A stretch of 64,000 nucleotides of DNA from Phyllobacterium chamaecytisi (GCF_020164455.1 NZ_JAIQWW010000002.1:310001-374000); one strand, 5' to 3'. Positions 35,383-45,084 are shown, numbered from the stretch's first letter. Program-made: numbers and translations. The notes: generated from the letters alone by a model not told the origin.

Positions 35383-36336
35383 TCAGCCCAGGGACTGTTC
35401 CAGCATCGCGTCGTGAATTCCGCCGTGACGGAACGTATCACCGGTTTCGATCGCTGTAACGATCACCTCGGCGGGGCTGAACAGACGCGGATCGATGGCA
35501 TAGAAATCCCCTTTGAACTTCTTGAAAATATCGGCAAATGGCTGGCCATGGTCGCGAGACGTATGGCTCGGCAATTGCTCCGCCAGGTTGCGCGCCGCTT
35601 CGGCGCTGCCCTTCACGAAAAGCTGGACGGTTCCGCCGTAGATGATGGCATCATTGGTCCGGCCCATGGCCTGCAGGAAGTCAGGATGCGGCGCGGGGAT
35701 CGGCGCGCGGCCTGCACCGTCGACAATGTCAGCCAGCGGGAATTTGAGGTCGTGTGCCTTGTGCAGCGCGACTTCGAGCACGCGCCCGACAATCTGCACT
35801 GCGCCCGTCAGGCTTTGCGTCGGAGCATAGATGAAAGTCAGCCTGTCAGGGGCAAGCCCTGTCGCCTTCGACACTTTCTCGATGATTGCAGCGGGCGGCG
35901 GTGTCGAGGTCTCAAGCACGATCACGGACGAGTCAGCCTTGGGTTCGCGGTAGGCGATTTCCTCGAACAGCGGCTCCACCCGTGCCAGCGCACGCACGGG
36001 ACCGGAACCCATGGCGAAGTACTTTTCGTGCGAGAGATTCCACCCGGCATACTGACTGGCGAGGCAGGCGAGAACCGGTTGCGACGAGCGGACATCGACC
36101 GAATAGGGCCACTTGCCCGAACTCAGCCCTGCCGACACAGTCCCAAGCCCGCCGAGGCAGATTTCGACAATACGCAGGGCGGCTTCAATGCCGCCTGGAC
36201 TGTTCGCGCCCGCATCGATCAAATGCTCGCCAAGGCTTCCGCGACTGTGACTGACACCGAGCCGGTCCGCATCCTCGATCATGCTGTCGGCTATGCGTTG
36301 CGCGTTTCTGTTCAGATAGGCATGACCGTCCCTCAT
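35383..36336 (-). CDS. mch: Methenyl-H4MPT cyclohydrolase
   Basis: A 317-residue enzyme hydrolysing methenyl-H4MPT to formyl-H4MPT. Characteristic segments are DAGANSPGGIEAALRIVEICLGGLG (about 41-66), GSGPVRALAR near 110 and YGGTVQLFVKG near 236. It overlaps the upstream ATP-grasp gene by four bases. It carries the third step of the formaldehyde-oxidation pathway encoded here. Confidence 0.95.
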   Translation of the reverse strand: MRDGHAYLNRNAQRIADSMIEDADRLGVSHSRGSLGEHLIDAGANSPGGIEAALRIVEICLGGLGTVSAGLSSGKWPYSVDVRSSQPVLACLASQYAGWNLSHEKYFAMGSGPVRALARVEPLFEEIAYREPKADSSVIVLETSTPPPAAIIEKVSKATGLAPDRLTFIYAPTQSLTGAVQIVGRVLEVALHKAHDLKFPLADIVDGAGRAPIPAPHPDFLQAMGRTNDAIIYGGTVQLFVKGSAEAARNLAEQLPSHTSRDHGQPFADIFKKFKGDFYAIDPRLFSPAEVIVTAIETGDTFRHGGIHDAMLEQSLG

Positions 36337-37472
36337 GGAAAATCCCCCCTCCAGTTAACCGCGAGCTCCTTGACGCGGCTCTTCACGGCGCGCATCGCTG
36401 CTGCAGCGGAGGGAGCCGTGGCAAAAACCGTGCAGACAGGGTCGCCTGCTTCAAGTGTTGTTCCTGACATCTGATGATCCGCGGTCAGCGCCGGCCAATC
36501 GATTTTCGGAAAGGCGCTGATTGCTTTCGCCGTGTAGGCGATCGCCGAAGCGGTAGAGCCCTTATAGGCGGGCAAGGTTATGTTGGATCCCATGACGGCG
36601 CGTAAGTGTTCGCGCAGCAGCGGGGTCTGGTCGCTATCGAAAATATCAAGTGTCGCGCCGGGGCGCGGATTGATCTCGATCAGATGCAGGCCGGCATCAC
36701 CATCGATGAAATCGGCGCTGTTGAGGCCGGCAAGGCCGGTGCGCTTGGTCAAAGCCGTCAGCCATTCCTCGATCCGGGCTGCCTTGTTCTTGTCGTAGCG
36801 CCGCAGTCGCACCGCACCGCCATAACGAAATGGCGTGTGTTCCGAAGGCGACGACCATTGCCGGCTGAAGCCCACAATGTGCGCCTCCTGCCTGTCGGCG
36901 AGAAAGAGCGCGGAAAGGTTCCTGCCCGGAATGAAGCGCTGGAAATAATGCTCGTGTCCGGACGCATTACCATTGGCGGGCTTCACATGCGACCCACCGG
37001 CACCGCCGGCGAGCTTGGTCAGCCAGTCTTGCGGATGTTCCGGCGCATCGAAGCGAATATCGGGATGCGGTATCGAGAGCTCGGAACATAGCCGCGCCAG
37101 AGCGGACGGATCCTTCACCAGGCGGACCGTTTCTGCAGTATTGCCGGCGATCTGGAACTGGCGTGAAATCGCCTCGATCATCTCCGGTCTGCGCTCGAAG
37201 CCTGAGCCATAGATCACAGCCACCGGCTGGTCGTCGCCTGCAAGTTCAGCCAGCGCCCGGGTGATCCGCTCCTCGTCGATCCCGCTCTGCAGGCTGCCGG
37301 AAAGTTTCAATGCGCGCTCCGCCAGTGCCAGCGTATCGGCATCGTTGAAAAGGTCGGCGACCAGTGGCCGGAAACCGGCGCGCCGCGCCGCCGCTGCGAG
37401 AGAGCGTCCGGAAATCGCGGCGATCAGGATCGCGGGATTATTTGGCGAGGTCGCGAGCAAGGGTGAATGCAT
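36333..37472 (-). CDS. ATP-grasp protein of the H4MPT cluster (MfnD-like)
   Basis: About 379 residues with a weak ATP-grasp domain in the centre (KPANGNASGHEHYFQRFIPG; FIDGDAGLHLIEINPRPGATLDIF). The closest functional analogue known to me is tyramine-glutamate ligase (MfnD) of methanofuran synthesis, or another amide ligase for side-chain addition. The ATG at 37472 overlaps mtdB by 35 bases; a TTG at 37484 is possible. It ends in a four-base overlap with mch. Confidence 0.78.
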   Translation of the reverse strand: MHSPLLATSPNNPAILIAAISGRSLAAAARRAGFRPLVADLFNDADTLALAERALKLSGSLQSGIDEERITRALAELAGDDQPVAVIYGSGFERRPEMIEAISRQFQIAGNTAETVRLVKDPSALARLCSELSIPHPDIRFDAPEHPQDWLTKLAGGAGGSHVKPANGNASGHEHYFQRFIPGRNLSALFLADRQEAHIVGFSRQWSSPSEHTPFRYGGAVRLRRYDKNKAARIEEWLTALTKRTGLAGLNSADFIDGDAGLHLIEINPRPGATLDIFDSDQTPLLREHLRAVMGSNITLPAYKGSTASAIAYTAKAISAFPKIDWPALTADHQMSGTTLEAGDPVCTVFATAPSAAAAMRAVKSRVKELAVNWRGDFP

Positions 37473-38334
37473 CCCGAAAATCAAAGATAACCGGCTTTTT
37501 CGCCTTGATCATCTGTTCAAACAAACCGGCTTGCGTCTTGTATTTGACGTTGCCGATGGAGAGTGGACCAATGCCGACAGCCTGTGTCGCATCAAGCGGC
37601 TCGCCATTGGCATTGACTTTCAAGCCCTCGATACCCGCCGGCGGGACGGCATTCACATCAGCGGCGACGAGAAGCCCGCCCGCAGAGCCGAGCTGCGCCC
37701 GCGAAATCACCTGAATGCCGGCCTTTGCCGCCGCCAGCACGACTTCCGTATCCTCGACGATTGCAGCCTTTTTGGCTTCCGTCGAGCCGTCGGCAGGCTC
37801 GACTGTTACGCCGAACCGTTGCTTGATCGACGCCGCAATTTCCTGCACGCGCTCAATGCCATCGTGACCCACGATCGTCACCCGCGCACCCTGTTCGGCC
37901 GCGATGACCGCTGTGCAGTAACCGACGACACCCGTTGCGCCGAAGACTGCCACCGAGGTTCCGTTCAATTCGCGGTCATGGTGCTTTATCAGCGCCTTTT
38001 CGACCTTGGCGACCATCGCCGCCGCCGTGGTGAACGAGCCTGCCGGATCGGCGAAAACCGATATTTCAAAGGGCGGCACCATGGCTTTCTTCGCCGCATC
38101 GAGCATGTCGAGCGCCGTCGGCGCATCCTTGCCCGCAAGGAAGATGCCTGTCGCAACACCCGCATCCGGCGGGCGCGAAAAAATCGCGTCCTGGACGAGA
38201 TTGCCGACATCCGCAAGGGTGACATCCGTATAGGGGACTACGGCGTCGTAGCCTGCATCGAGCGCCATATTGACGTCGAACGGGCTCATTTGCCGAAGTG
38301 GTGTCAGCATGTGAAGGATGGTTTTGCGGCTCAC
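37438..38334 (-). CDS. mtdB: NAD(P)-dependent methylene-H4MPT dehydrogenase
   Basis: A 298-residue dehydrogenase oxidising methylene-H4MPT. The nucleotide-binding motif is VAVFGATGVVGYC (about 128-140). The N-terminal segment MALDAGYDAVVPYTDVTLADV is typical of MtdB/MtdA. Placement between mch and the beta-RFAP synthase gene argues for MtdB rather than the NADP-specific MtdA of the folate branch. Confidence 0.92.
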   Translation of the reverse strand: MSRKTILHMLTPLRQMSPFDVNMALDAGYDAVVPYTDVTLADVGNLVQDAIFSRPPDAGVATGIFLAGKDAPTALDMLDAAKKAMVPPFEISVFADPAGSFTTAAAMVAKVEKALIKHHDRELNGTSVAVFGATGVVGYCTAVIAAEQGARVTIVGHDGIERVQEIAASIKQRFGVTVEPADGSTEAKKAAIVEDTEVVLAAAKAGIQVISRAQLGSAGGLLVAADVNAVPPAGIEGLKVNANGEPLDATQAVGIGPLSIGNVKYKTQAGLFEQMIKAKKPVIFDFRDAFTLARDLAK

Positions 38335-38368
38335 TGTTTCCGCTCCTTGTTGATAATTGGCCCTGAAC

Positions 38369-39334
38369 TTAAGCTGTTGCGAAGTTTAATGTGGTGTGCG
38401 TGATATCCGCACCCGCGTTCCTGCCCGCAACGATCTGGATGGTGGTGCCGGGCGACCGCCCGCCGATCGCATCGACAATGCGCGTCGCCTCCGTCTGCGA
38501 GGCGGCAAAGGCGAAACCCGTCGGTCCCCATGAGCTCTGGCCGATGCCAACAGCACCCGCCTGTGCCAGCTGCCGTATGGCGGCTTCGACATGCTTGCTG
38601 GTGAAGACGCCGCCCTGCGCCGGTGCAAAATAGTTGCCGATCTCGGCCTGTATCGCTTCCACAGCGCGGCCGAATGATGGGAGATCCTGCTCGATCAGCG
38701 CCGGCATGATACCCATCAGCACATGGCGGCAGATCGAAGACGAGGTTTCGACCGGGAACGGCGGTAGTGTCCGGAAGGCTTCGATCTCGGCGTCGCCATG
38801 GATGCCTTGCGTAGAGGCATCGAAGACGAGGATGATGCGCCAGGCTTCAGGAAACGGTATGCGCGAAATAACAGTGGGCGCCGCGCTGCCAGCGCCTTTT
38901 CCCGCATCGATGATCACACCACCTTCTTCGAATGCAGCAATACCGATGCCGGAGCGGGAGCCGCGTCCGAGCAGGACGGCGTCGTTGACGGCGTCGAGCG
39001 GCAGACCATGCAGCGTGCGGATAGCAGCTGCGACAGCCAGCGCGATCTGAGTGCCCGAACCCAGGCCTACATGCCGCGGGATCGCTCGCTGCACATTGAT
39101 CCGGTGTTGCGCCTTGATGCCGAGATGATTGCACAAAGTCGCCACATGCTGTTCGATGCGCGCCTGTTCGTCGCCATGAACCTGTGTCTCGGTCGAACGG
39201 GAAATCGTCAGGACTGTCGCGATATCCTGCACAGGCAAGCCGACGCTGCCGAAGCGGTCGGTGCCAGAACGCGGTATATCGAGAAAGCCGAGATGAAGGC
39301 GCGCCGGGACTTTAATGGTGACGGATTCCGACAT
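38369..39334 (-). CDS. Beta-ribofuranosylaminobenzene 5'-phosphate (beta-RFAP) synthase
   Basis: A 321-residue GHMP-kinase-fold enzyme that joins p-hydroxybenzoate or p-aminobenzoate to PRPP in the first committed step of H4MPT synthesis. Signatures: VPARLHLGFLD (9-19), HVGLGSGTQIALAVAAA (about 87-103), GRGSRSGIGIAAFEEGGVI (about 123-141). It is the first gene of the reverse operon ending with fae, starting 100 bases from the divergent carbinolamine dehydratase gene. Confidence 0.92.
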   Translation of the reverse strand: MSESVTIKVPARLHLGFLDIPRSGTDRFGSVGLPVQDIATVLTISRSTETQVHGDEQARIEQHVATLCNHLGIKAQHRINVQRAIPRHVGLGSGTQIALAVAAAIRTLHGLPLDAVNDAVLLGRGSRSGIGIAAFEEGGVIIDAGKGAGSAAPTVISRIPFPEAWRIILVFDASTQGIHGDAEIEAFRTLPPFPVETSSSICRHVLMGIMPALIEQDLPSFGRAVEAIQAEIGNYFAPAQGGVFTSKHVEAAIRQLAQAGAVGIGQSSWGPTGFAFAASQTEATRIVDAIGGRSPGTTIQIVAGRNAGADITHTTLNFATA

Positions 39335-39434
39335 TTGCTATTCTTTACACAATCTCAAAAATCGGGCCCTGCACTATGATATCGTCTTTCGACCGAGGTG
39401 CAAGCATCATCAATCAAGAAGTGGATTATCGGCC

Positions 39435-39824
39435 ATGACCGACGAGAAGAAGCCCAAGGAAAAGGTATATTCCGAAAGCGAAATCAACGAAAAGCTCAAG
39501 GCGGATTTGCCGCACTGGCGCTATGAGAACGGCTGGATTCGCCGCAAGTACAAGACCCATGGCTGGAAGTCGACCCTGATGGTGATCAACACCGTTGGCC
39601 ACCTCGCCGAAGCCGCCTGGCATCATCCGGATTTGAAGGCCTCCTACGCATGGGTCGAGGTCCTGTTGCAGAACCACGCCGCCAAGGGCATCACCGACAA
39701 GGATTTCGAGCTCGCCAAAAAAATCGAGAGTGTCGTTCACTGGCAACCGGGCAAGGAGGCGGGATCGCTGGAAGGAACGCCGCAAACCGACCAGCGCTTC
39801 GCCTACGTTAAGTACGACGATTGA
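39435..39824 (+). CDS. Pterin-4a-carbinolamine dehydratase-like protein
   Basis: A 129-residue protein of the PCD/DCoH family: LPHWRYENGWIRRKY (about 24-38), AEAAWHHPDLKASYAWVEVLLQNH (about 59-82; HHP is the core). A charged N-terminal extension of about 15 residues precedes the domain. The ATG at 39435 is chosen because upstream codons are unlike the family. In this setting it may act on a methanopterin intermediate rather than in phenylalanine hydroxylation; no phenylalanine hydroxylase gene is nearby. Confidence 0.82.
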   Translation: MTDEKKPKEKVYSESEINEKLKADLPHWRYENGWIRRKYKTHGWKSTLMVINTVGHLAEAAWHHPDLKASYAWVEVLLQNHAAKGITDKDFELAKKIESVVHWQPGKEAGSLEGTPQTDQRFAYVKYDD

Positions 39825-39855
39825 GTTGTCGTTGATGCGGGACCTCTCCGCCTTA

Positions 39856-39966
39856 CCCTCCCCCTTGTGGGGAGGGCGAGCGAAGCGACGGGAGGGGTCT
39901 TTCTTGCTTATGTCGAAAAGACCCCTCCCTGCTGCTCCGCAGCCTCCCTCCCCACAAGGGGGAGGG
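39856..39966. repeat. Palindromic intergenic repeat, family D
   Basis: 111-base palindrome with outer arms CCCTCCCCCTTGTGGGGAGGG / CCCTCCCCACAAGGGGGAGGG and inner arms around GGGAGGGGTCTTT / AAAGACCCCTCCC. One copy only. It lies between the dehydratase gene and fhcB. Confidence 0.88.
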
Positions 39967-40090
39967 AAAGGCGTTGGCGATTAATCACGTTCTTGGAACG
40001 TGATTTTTAATGTGAATGGGTTGCGATAACAGGGTTCACATTCGAAAAAAAGGTAGCTAAGTTTAGGCAGGCACCAGAAAGTTGCGGAAT

Positions 40091-41185
40091 ATGTCGGTTG
40101 CATGGATTGGCAGCCAGCCGGTACCTTTGACGGATGCTGTTCGGAATGCTGCAAAGCTTCTGGCGTCCAGCCGCTGTCCAGTTTTCACCCTTGATGCGGA
40201 TGTGCATGGTACGCGCAGTGCCATAGCGCTCGCCGAAAGGTTAGGCGGCGCTTACGATCATGCCGCGGGTGATGTCCTTGCCAAAGAGGTTGCGTTGTTC
40301 ACCGATCACGGCGGCATGTTCACGACGCCGGGAGAAGCGCGCCGCCGTTCGAGCCTGATCGTCATCGTCGGCGAAATCCCTTCGGCCCATCACGAACTCC
40401 TGCAGGCCTGGGCGGATTCGCAGCCGGATCTTGGCGACAAGCACAAGCGCAGCTGGTTCCATATCGATGGAACCGAAACGGCCGAAGCTGGCAAGCTCGC
40501 CCGCAAGTTGAAAGCGATATCACTGCGCGGAGAGGTTCTGTCCCTTCCTGCCGCGCTTGGCGTGCTTCGCGCCGCGTTGCAGGGCCAGCGCATCGCTGCC
40601 TCCCTGACCAATATCGAACGTTTCAAGAAGGCCCTGACCACGGCACAATTCCCGGTTTTCGTCTTCTCGGGTAGGTCGGGCGAAACGGCCGGCCTCGTCA
40701 TGCTGCAGGGCCTGATTGCCGACTTGAACAAGACCGGCCGCGCCAGCAGCGTGTTTCTGCCCGCCGATGACGACGCGTGGGGCACCGCGCTCACCTCGCT
40801 ATGGATGACGGGCTTTCCACCCCGAACAGGTTTCTCGAATAGCCTCCCAAGCTATGACCCCGGGCGATGGGACATCCAGCGCATGATCCGCGACAAGGAA
40901 GCGGACCTTCATGTCTGGATGTCGACGAGGGGCGGTGAAACTCCCCCCCGTGGGGGAAAGATACCGCTGATATCGCTGAGCAAAACGAATGTCCCAACGG
41001 TGGGTGCCAAAATCACGATTTCGGTCGGCAAGGCAGGCATCGATCATGATGGCGTTTCCTACTCGAGCCGGACCGGCACATTCAGGGCGGTGCAGGCCGC
41101 CCAGCCTTCGCAACTGCCGAGCGTCTCGAGCATCATCAACCAGTTGGCCGAAGCATTGCCTGGTCGAAAGGCGCTGCCATGCTGA
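40091..41185 (+). CDS. fhcB: Formyltransferase/hydrolase complex subunit B
   Basis: A 364-residue homologue of formylmethanofuran dehydrogenase subunit B, which in bacteria lacks the molybdenum/tungsten and iron-sulfur ligands. Typical segments: AKLLASSRCPVFTLDADVHG, LFTDHGGMFTTPGE, VFVFSGRSGETAGL. It is the first of fhcBADC and overlaps fhcA by seven bases. ATG at 40091 is preferred to the TTG at 40082; there is no strong ribosome site. A C7 run opposite a G5 run near 40944-40957 forms a small hairpin, but the frame continues. Confidence 0.92.
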   Translation: MSVAWIGSQPVPLTDAVRNAAKLLASSRCPVFTLDADVHGTRSAIALAERLGGAYDHAAGDVLAKEVALFTDHGGMFTTPGEARRRSSLIVIVGEIPSAHHELLQAWADSQPDLGDKHKRSWFHIDGTETAEAGKLARKLKAISLRGEVLSLPAALGVLRAALQGQRIAASLTNIERFKKALTTAQFPVFVFSGRSGETAGLVMLQGLIADLNKTGRASSVFLPADDDAWGTALTSLWMTGFPPRTGFSNSLPSYDPGRWDIQRMIRDKEADLHVWMSTRGGETPPRGGKIPLISLSKTNVPTVGAKITISVGKAGIDHDGVSYSSRTGTFRAVQAAQPSQLPSVSSIINQLAEALPGRKALPC

Positions 41186-42804
41186 TCCATCTTACCGGCG
41201 GAGAGGTCGTCGACCCCGTCAACGGCGCAACCACAAAGCGCGACGTCTGGATCAGGGACGGCCTGCTTGTCGATGCGCCGAAGGGCGCGACGGCGGATGA
41301 GACGCACGACGTCTCCGGCTGCATCGTCATGGCTGGAGCCATCGATATCCATTCGCATATTGGCGGCGGCAATGTGAATACGGCGCGCTTGCTCCTGCCC
41401 GAGCATCACCGCGCGCACCAGCCGCGCCCGGCCAATACGCCACTGTCGAACGCCGGCTGGTCGACCTTCCAGACCGGCACGCTCTACGCGCAGATGGGCT
41501 TCACAACCGTTGTCGAACCAGCGATGGCGCCGTACACGGCACTGCATACGCATCTCGAACTCGCCGACATCCCGATCATCGACAAGGCGACGCTCGCCAT
41601 CCTCGGCAATGATGATTTTACCCTGTCGCTCCTTCGCAATGGCAAGTCCTCGGCGATGCTCGATGATTATGTCGCCTGGGTCATCGGCTCGACCCGCGCC
41701 CTCGGCGTAAAGGTCATCAATGCCGGCGCGGCGGCCGCCTTCAAGGAGAATGTCCGCTCGTTTTCGCTCGATGATACCGTGCCGGAATATGGCGTCAGCT
41801 CGCGCAAGATCGTCAAGTCGCTGCAGGCATCGGTGACGCGGCTCGGCGTTCCGCATCCCCTGCATGTGCACGCCAATAATCTCGGCATTGCCGGCAGCGC
41901 CGATACGGCTGCCGCGACAATCGCTGCCACGGAAGGTGTGCCGCTGCATCTCGCCCATCTCCAGTTCTATGGCTATGGCACCGAGGGCAAGCGCAAATTC
42001 TCGTCCGAGGCGGCGCGCCTGGCGGAAGCTGTCAATGCCAACCCTGATGTGACCATAGATATCGGCCAGGTGATGTTCGGCCAGACGGTCACCATCTCAT
42101 CGGACGTGATGCGGCAGTTTTCCGCCATCGGCAATGCCAGCCCGAAAAAGACCGTCATTCTGGATGGCGACGGCAATGGCGGCGGCGGCATTGTGCCCTA
42201 TCGCTATAAACAGGACTATTACGGCTCGCTGCAATGGGCCGTCGGCCTCGAGCTTTTCCTGCTCATCACCGACCCATGGCGCGTATACTTCACCACCGAT
42301 CACCCGAACGGCGCGCCTTTCACCGCCTATCCGGAACTCTTCGAACTTTTGATGAGCAGCAATGCCCGCGATGCGAAATCCACGGAGCTCAATGCAACGG
42401 CGCTCGGGCTGACGACACTCGCCTCGGTGCGACGCGAATACACGTTGGAAGAGATCGCCATCATGACCCGTGCAGCACCCGCCAGGCTCCTCGGCCTCAA
42501 GGATCGCGGTCATCTCGGGGCAGGGGCCATCGCCGATGTCGCGGTCTATCGCAAGGGCAGGGACATCGCAAAAATGTTCCGCGAGGCGGCGCTGGTTTTC
42601 AAGAATGGCGATCTCGTCGTCAAGAACGGCAAGGTAACCCACTATCGCTGGGGCAAGACCCTGCGGCTCAATCCGCCGCCGGACAAGGCGATGGTCAAGC
42701 GCATGCAAGCCTACCACGAAGAGCGCTACGGGCTTTCGCTCGACTGGTTCACCTTCCCGGATTCCGCGATCCAGCGTCCGGACCCATTTGCGGAGGTGAT
42801 TTGA
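41179..42804 (+). CDS. fhcA: Formyltransferase/hydrolase complex subunit A (formyl-methylofuran hydrolase)
   Basis: A 541-residue amidohydrolase that releases formate from the formyl-carrying methylofuran. The metal site begins at DIHSHIGGGNVN (about 55-66), with LHVHANNLG near 228 and HLAHLQFYGYG near 256 and a conserved Asp in FTTDHPNGAPF near 373. It overlaps fhcB by seven bases and shares one base with the fhcD start (TGATG). Confidence 0.95.
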   Translation: MLIHLTGGEVVDPVNGATTKRDVWIRDGLLVDAPKGATADETHDVSGCIVMAGAIDIHSHIGGGNVNTARLLLPEHHRAHQPRPANTPLSNAGWSTFQTGTLYAQMGFTTVVEPAMAPYTALHTHLELADIPIIDKATLAILGNDDFTLSLLRNGKSSAMLDDYVAWVIGSTRALGVKVINAGAAAAFKENVRSFSLDDTVPEYGVSSRKIVKSLQASVTRLGVPHPLHVHANNLGIAGSADTAAATIAATEGVPLHLAHLQFYGYGTEGKRKFSSEAARLAEAVNANPDVTIDIGQVMFGQTVTISSDVMRQFSAIGNASPKKTVILDGDGNGGGGIVPYRYKQDYYGSLQWAVGLELFLLITDPWRVYFTTDHPNGAPFTAYPELFELLMSSNARDAKSTELNATALGLTTLASVRREYTLEEIAIMTRAAPARLLGLKDRGHLGAGAIADVAVYRKGRDIAKMFREAALVFKNGDLVVKNGKVTHYRWGKTLRLNPPPDKAMVKRMQAYHEERYGLSLDWFTFPDSAIQRPDPFAEVI

Positions 42805-43721
42805 TGAACGGGATGCATCAGCTGAACCGCAATGGCGTCGTTATCGATGATACTTTTGCCGAAGCTTTCGGCATGCGCGCCACTGCGATCATCATCACGG
42901 CGCCGACGCTGAAATGGGCGCGGCAGGCCGCTATCACCATGACTGGCTATGCAACTTCGGTCATCGGTTGCGGCTGCGAGGCGGCCATCGACAGGGATCT
43001 GCCGGCATCGAAAACCCCGGATGGCCGGCCGGGTTGTCGTGTGATGATTTTCGCGATGGGCACGGACGAATTGCAGAAGCAGTTGAAGAACCGCCTCGGG
43101 CAATGTGTGCTGACATCGCCCGGCAGCGCCTGCTTTGCCGATCTTGAAGGAACGGCGCCGCTCGATCTCGGCAACGCGCTGCGTTACTTCGGCGATGGCT
43201 GGCAGATATCGAAGAAATTTGGCGGCAAGCACTATTGGCGCGTGCCGGTGATGGACGGCGAGTTCCTGTGCGAGGCGACGACGGGGCTGACCAAGCTTGC
43301 CGTCGGCGGTGGTAATCTTCTGCTCCTTGCTGCCGACAATGCCAAGGCCCTGCGCGCAGCGGAACGCGCGGTTGCCGCCATTGAAAAAGTTCCCGGCGCG
43401 ATTATGCCGTTCCCGGGCGGCGTCGTCCGGTCGGGCTCGAAAGTCGGCGGCAAATACAAGGGCATGATGGCTTCGACCAATGATGCTTTTGCACCGACCC
43501 TGCGCGGCGTCGTCAACTCCGCGCTGACGCCGGAGGTCAATGCAGTGCTGGAGATCGTCATCGATGGCGAGAACAACGACGCTGTGACGGCTGCCATGCG
43601 CGCAGGTCTGAAGGCGGTCATCGAACTCGGGCCCAAGCGAGGTGCGGTTCGGATCAGCGCCGGCAATTATGGTGGCAAGCTCGGCAAGTTCCACTACCAC
43701 CTGAAGGATCTGCTTCCATGA
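42804..43721 (+). CDS. fhcD: Formylmethanofuran:H4MPT formyltransferase
   Basis: A 305-residue formyltransferase moving the formyl group between H4MPT and the furan cofactor. Conserved text: GVVIDDTFAEAFGMRATAI (about 10-28), FGGKHYWRVPVMDGEF, VPGAIMPFPGGVVRSGSK. The ATG shares a base with the fhcA stop. The longer reading frame upstream is an fhcA shadow. It overlaps fhcC by four bases. Confidence 0.95.
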   Translation: MNGMHQLNRNGVVIDDTFAEAFGMRATAIIITAPTLKWARQAAITMTGYATSVIGCGCEAAIDRDLPASKTPDGRPGCRVMIFAMGTDELQKQLKNRLGQCVLTSPGSACFADLEGTAPLDLGNALRYFGDGWQISKKFGGKHYWRVPVMDGEFLCEATTGLTKLAVGGGNLLLLAADNAKALRAAERAVAAIEKVPGAIMPFPGGVVRSGSKVGGKYKGMMASTNDAFAPTLRGVVNSALTPEVNAVLEIVIDGENNDAVTAAMRAGLKAVIELGPKRGAVRISAGNYGGKLGKFHYHLKDLLP

Positions 43722-44533
43722 AAGCGCTGACCTTCTCGCTTCGTGCCGAACCGGAAGAACGCCTCGACCTGTCGGCTCTGACACCTGCCGGGCTGGCCGG
43801 TTTGACAGATGAACAGATAGAAAAGCTGCGCGTTGGAACCACCCGCAATCCCGCCTTGGTGGGCGATATCTTCAAGGTCACCGGCAAAGATCCACAGAGC
43901 ATCATTTTCGAGGGCGGCAGCGCGCGCTTCGACAAGGTCGGTACCGGGTTGAGCGGTGGCGCCATTCGCGTCACCGGCAATGTCGGTCTTGAGGCGGGCA
44001 GGAAAATGTCCGGCGGTTCCCTGCTCATTGACGGTAGCGCCGGCGACCACGCGGGTTCGGGTATGGTTGATGGCCGGCTTGAGATCAAGGGCAATGCCGG
44101 AGACTATCTCGGCGGGCCGCTCGCTGGCGAAATCACCGGCATGGAAGGCGGCTTGCTGATTGTTCGCGGCAAGGCCGGAAATTATGCAGGTGAGAGACTG
44201 CGTCGCGGTATCATTGCCATCCTCAAAGGTTGTGGTGACTATGCCGGCTACCGCATGATCGCCGGGTCGATTGTCGTCGCCGGCCGCGTTGGTGCGATGC
44301 CCGGTTACCTGATGAAACGCGGCTCCCTGTTCCTCGACCGCCGCCCGGAAAATCTTGCCCCGACCTTTGTTGACTGCGGCGAAACCGACATCGCTTTTTC
44401 GGGCGTGTTCGACAGGTTTCTCGTCCAGGAGAAAATCATGGACAAGCCACTGCTCGGGGCGCGGCCGGGTAAATTTGGCGGCGACGTCGCCGTATCCGGC
44501 AAGGGCGAGATTCTGTTCCGGCGAGGAAGGTAA
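43718..44533 (+). CDS. fhcC: Formyltransferase/hydrolase complex subunit C
   Basis: A 271-residue beta-helical protein homologous to formylmethanofuran dehydrogenase subunit C and the GltB C-terminal domain. Repeats of GG-x5-G-x-AG type are clear (GGSLLIDGSAGDHAGSG, GGLLIVRGKAGNYAGE). It ends the fhcBADC operon with an ATGA start overlap. Confidence 0.94.
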   Translation: MKALTFSLRAEPEERLDLSALTPAGLAGLTDEQIEKLRVGTTRNPALVGDIFKVTGKDPQSIIFEGGSARFDKVGTGLSGGAIRVTGNVGLEAGRKMSGGSLLIDGSAGDHAGSGMVDGRLEIKGNAGDYLGGPLAGEITGMEGGLLIVRGKAGNYAGERLRRGIIAILKGCGDYAGYRMIAGSIVVAGRVGAMPGYLMKRGSLFLDRRPENLAPTFVDCGETDIAFSGVFDRFLVQEKIMDKPLLGARPGKFGGDVAVSGKGEILFRRGR

Positions 44534-44571
44534 GTTTTCCGCGCCGCCGCAATCTCTATTGGCAGTGGAGC

Positions 44572-44743
44572 TGTGCGTGGTTCGACAAGCTCACCATGAG
44601 GGAGGTGGGTTGACAGCAATGATAATCGCCAACGTTTAGCTATCGACACGTTTGCGGTATCGCCACGTTTGAGCTATCGCCATCCTTTCAGGATACTTGC
44701 AATCAACCACCTCCCTCATGGTGAGCTTGTCGAACCACGCACA
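44572..44743. repeat. Palindromic intergenic repeat, family E
   Basis: Inverted repeat with about 41-base arms (44572-44613 and 44703-44743) differing by one indel, core GTGGTTCGACAAGCTCACCA. The 89-base spacer contains short repeats around CGTTTGAGCTATCGCCA. It follows the fhc operon. Confidence 0.88.
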
Positions 44744-45084
44744 TGGTGGTGTTGCCAAGCCTACCCGCCACGTAAAAATTGGCCTGCACACCCAACCAAA
44801 AAATTAAAGAAACGCTCGTTCAATTAATTTTCCGCCAAATTGCCGAAATCGGCCAATTTCGCCGGGTCGGATGCTGTTTCTGAGGCAGATATCGCGCGTC
44901 TTCTTGCGATTCTCATGCACGAATGCCGGATTCTGATGCAAGAAACCTCGAATCTGGCGCAAGAATTTCAACCGGCGCGTTTAATCTAATTGTATGAAGT
45001 TGTGAGAAACCCGCAAATTGGCGGGAGGGCGGAATTCGACGACTGGCAATCGGTGGAGTCTCGCTTATAACGGGATAGTAACGC
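44744..45084. other. Gene-free stretch between repeats
   Basis: About 340 bases downstream of the fhc operon. I see no coding sequence with a ribosome site and no RNA gene. Between 44925 and 44962 there are loosely repeated GATTCTCATGCACGAATGC-like and GATGCAAGAAACC-like segments, which may be decayed repeats. Confidence 0.5.

Noticed and set aside
40944-40957. Possible frameshift at the C7 run in fhcB
   Set aside because: The reading frame continues with FhcB-like sequence on both sides, so no shift is needed.
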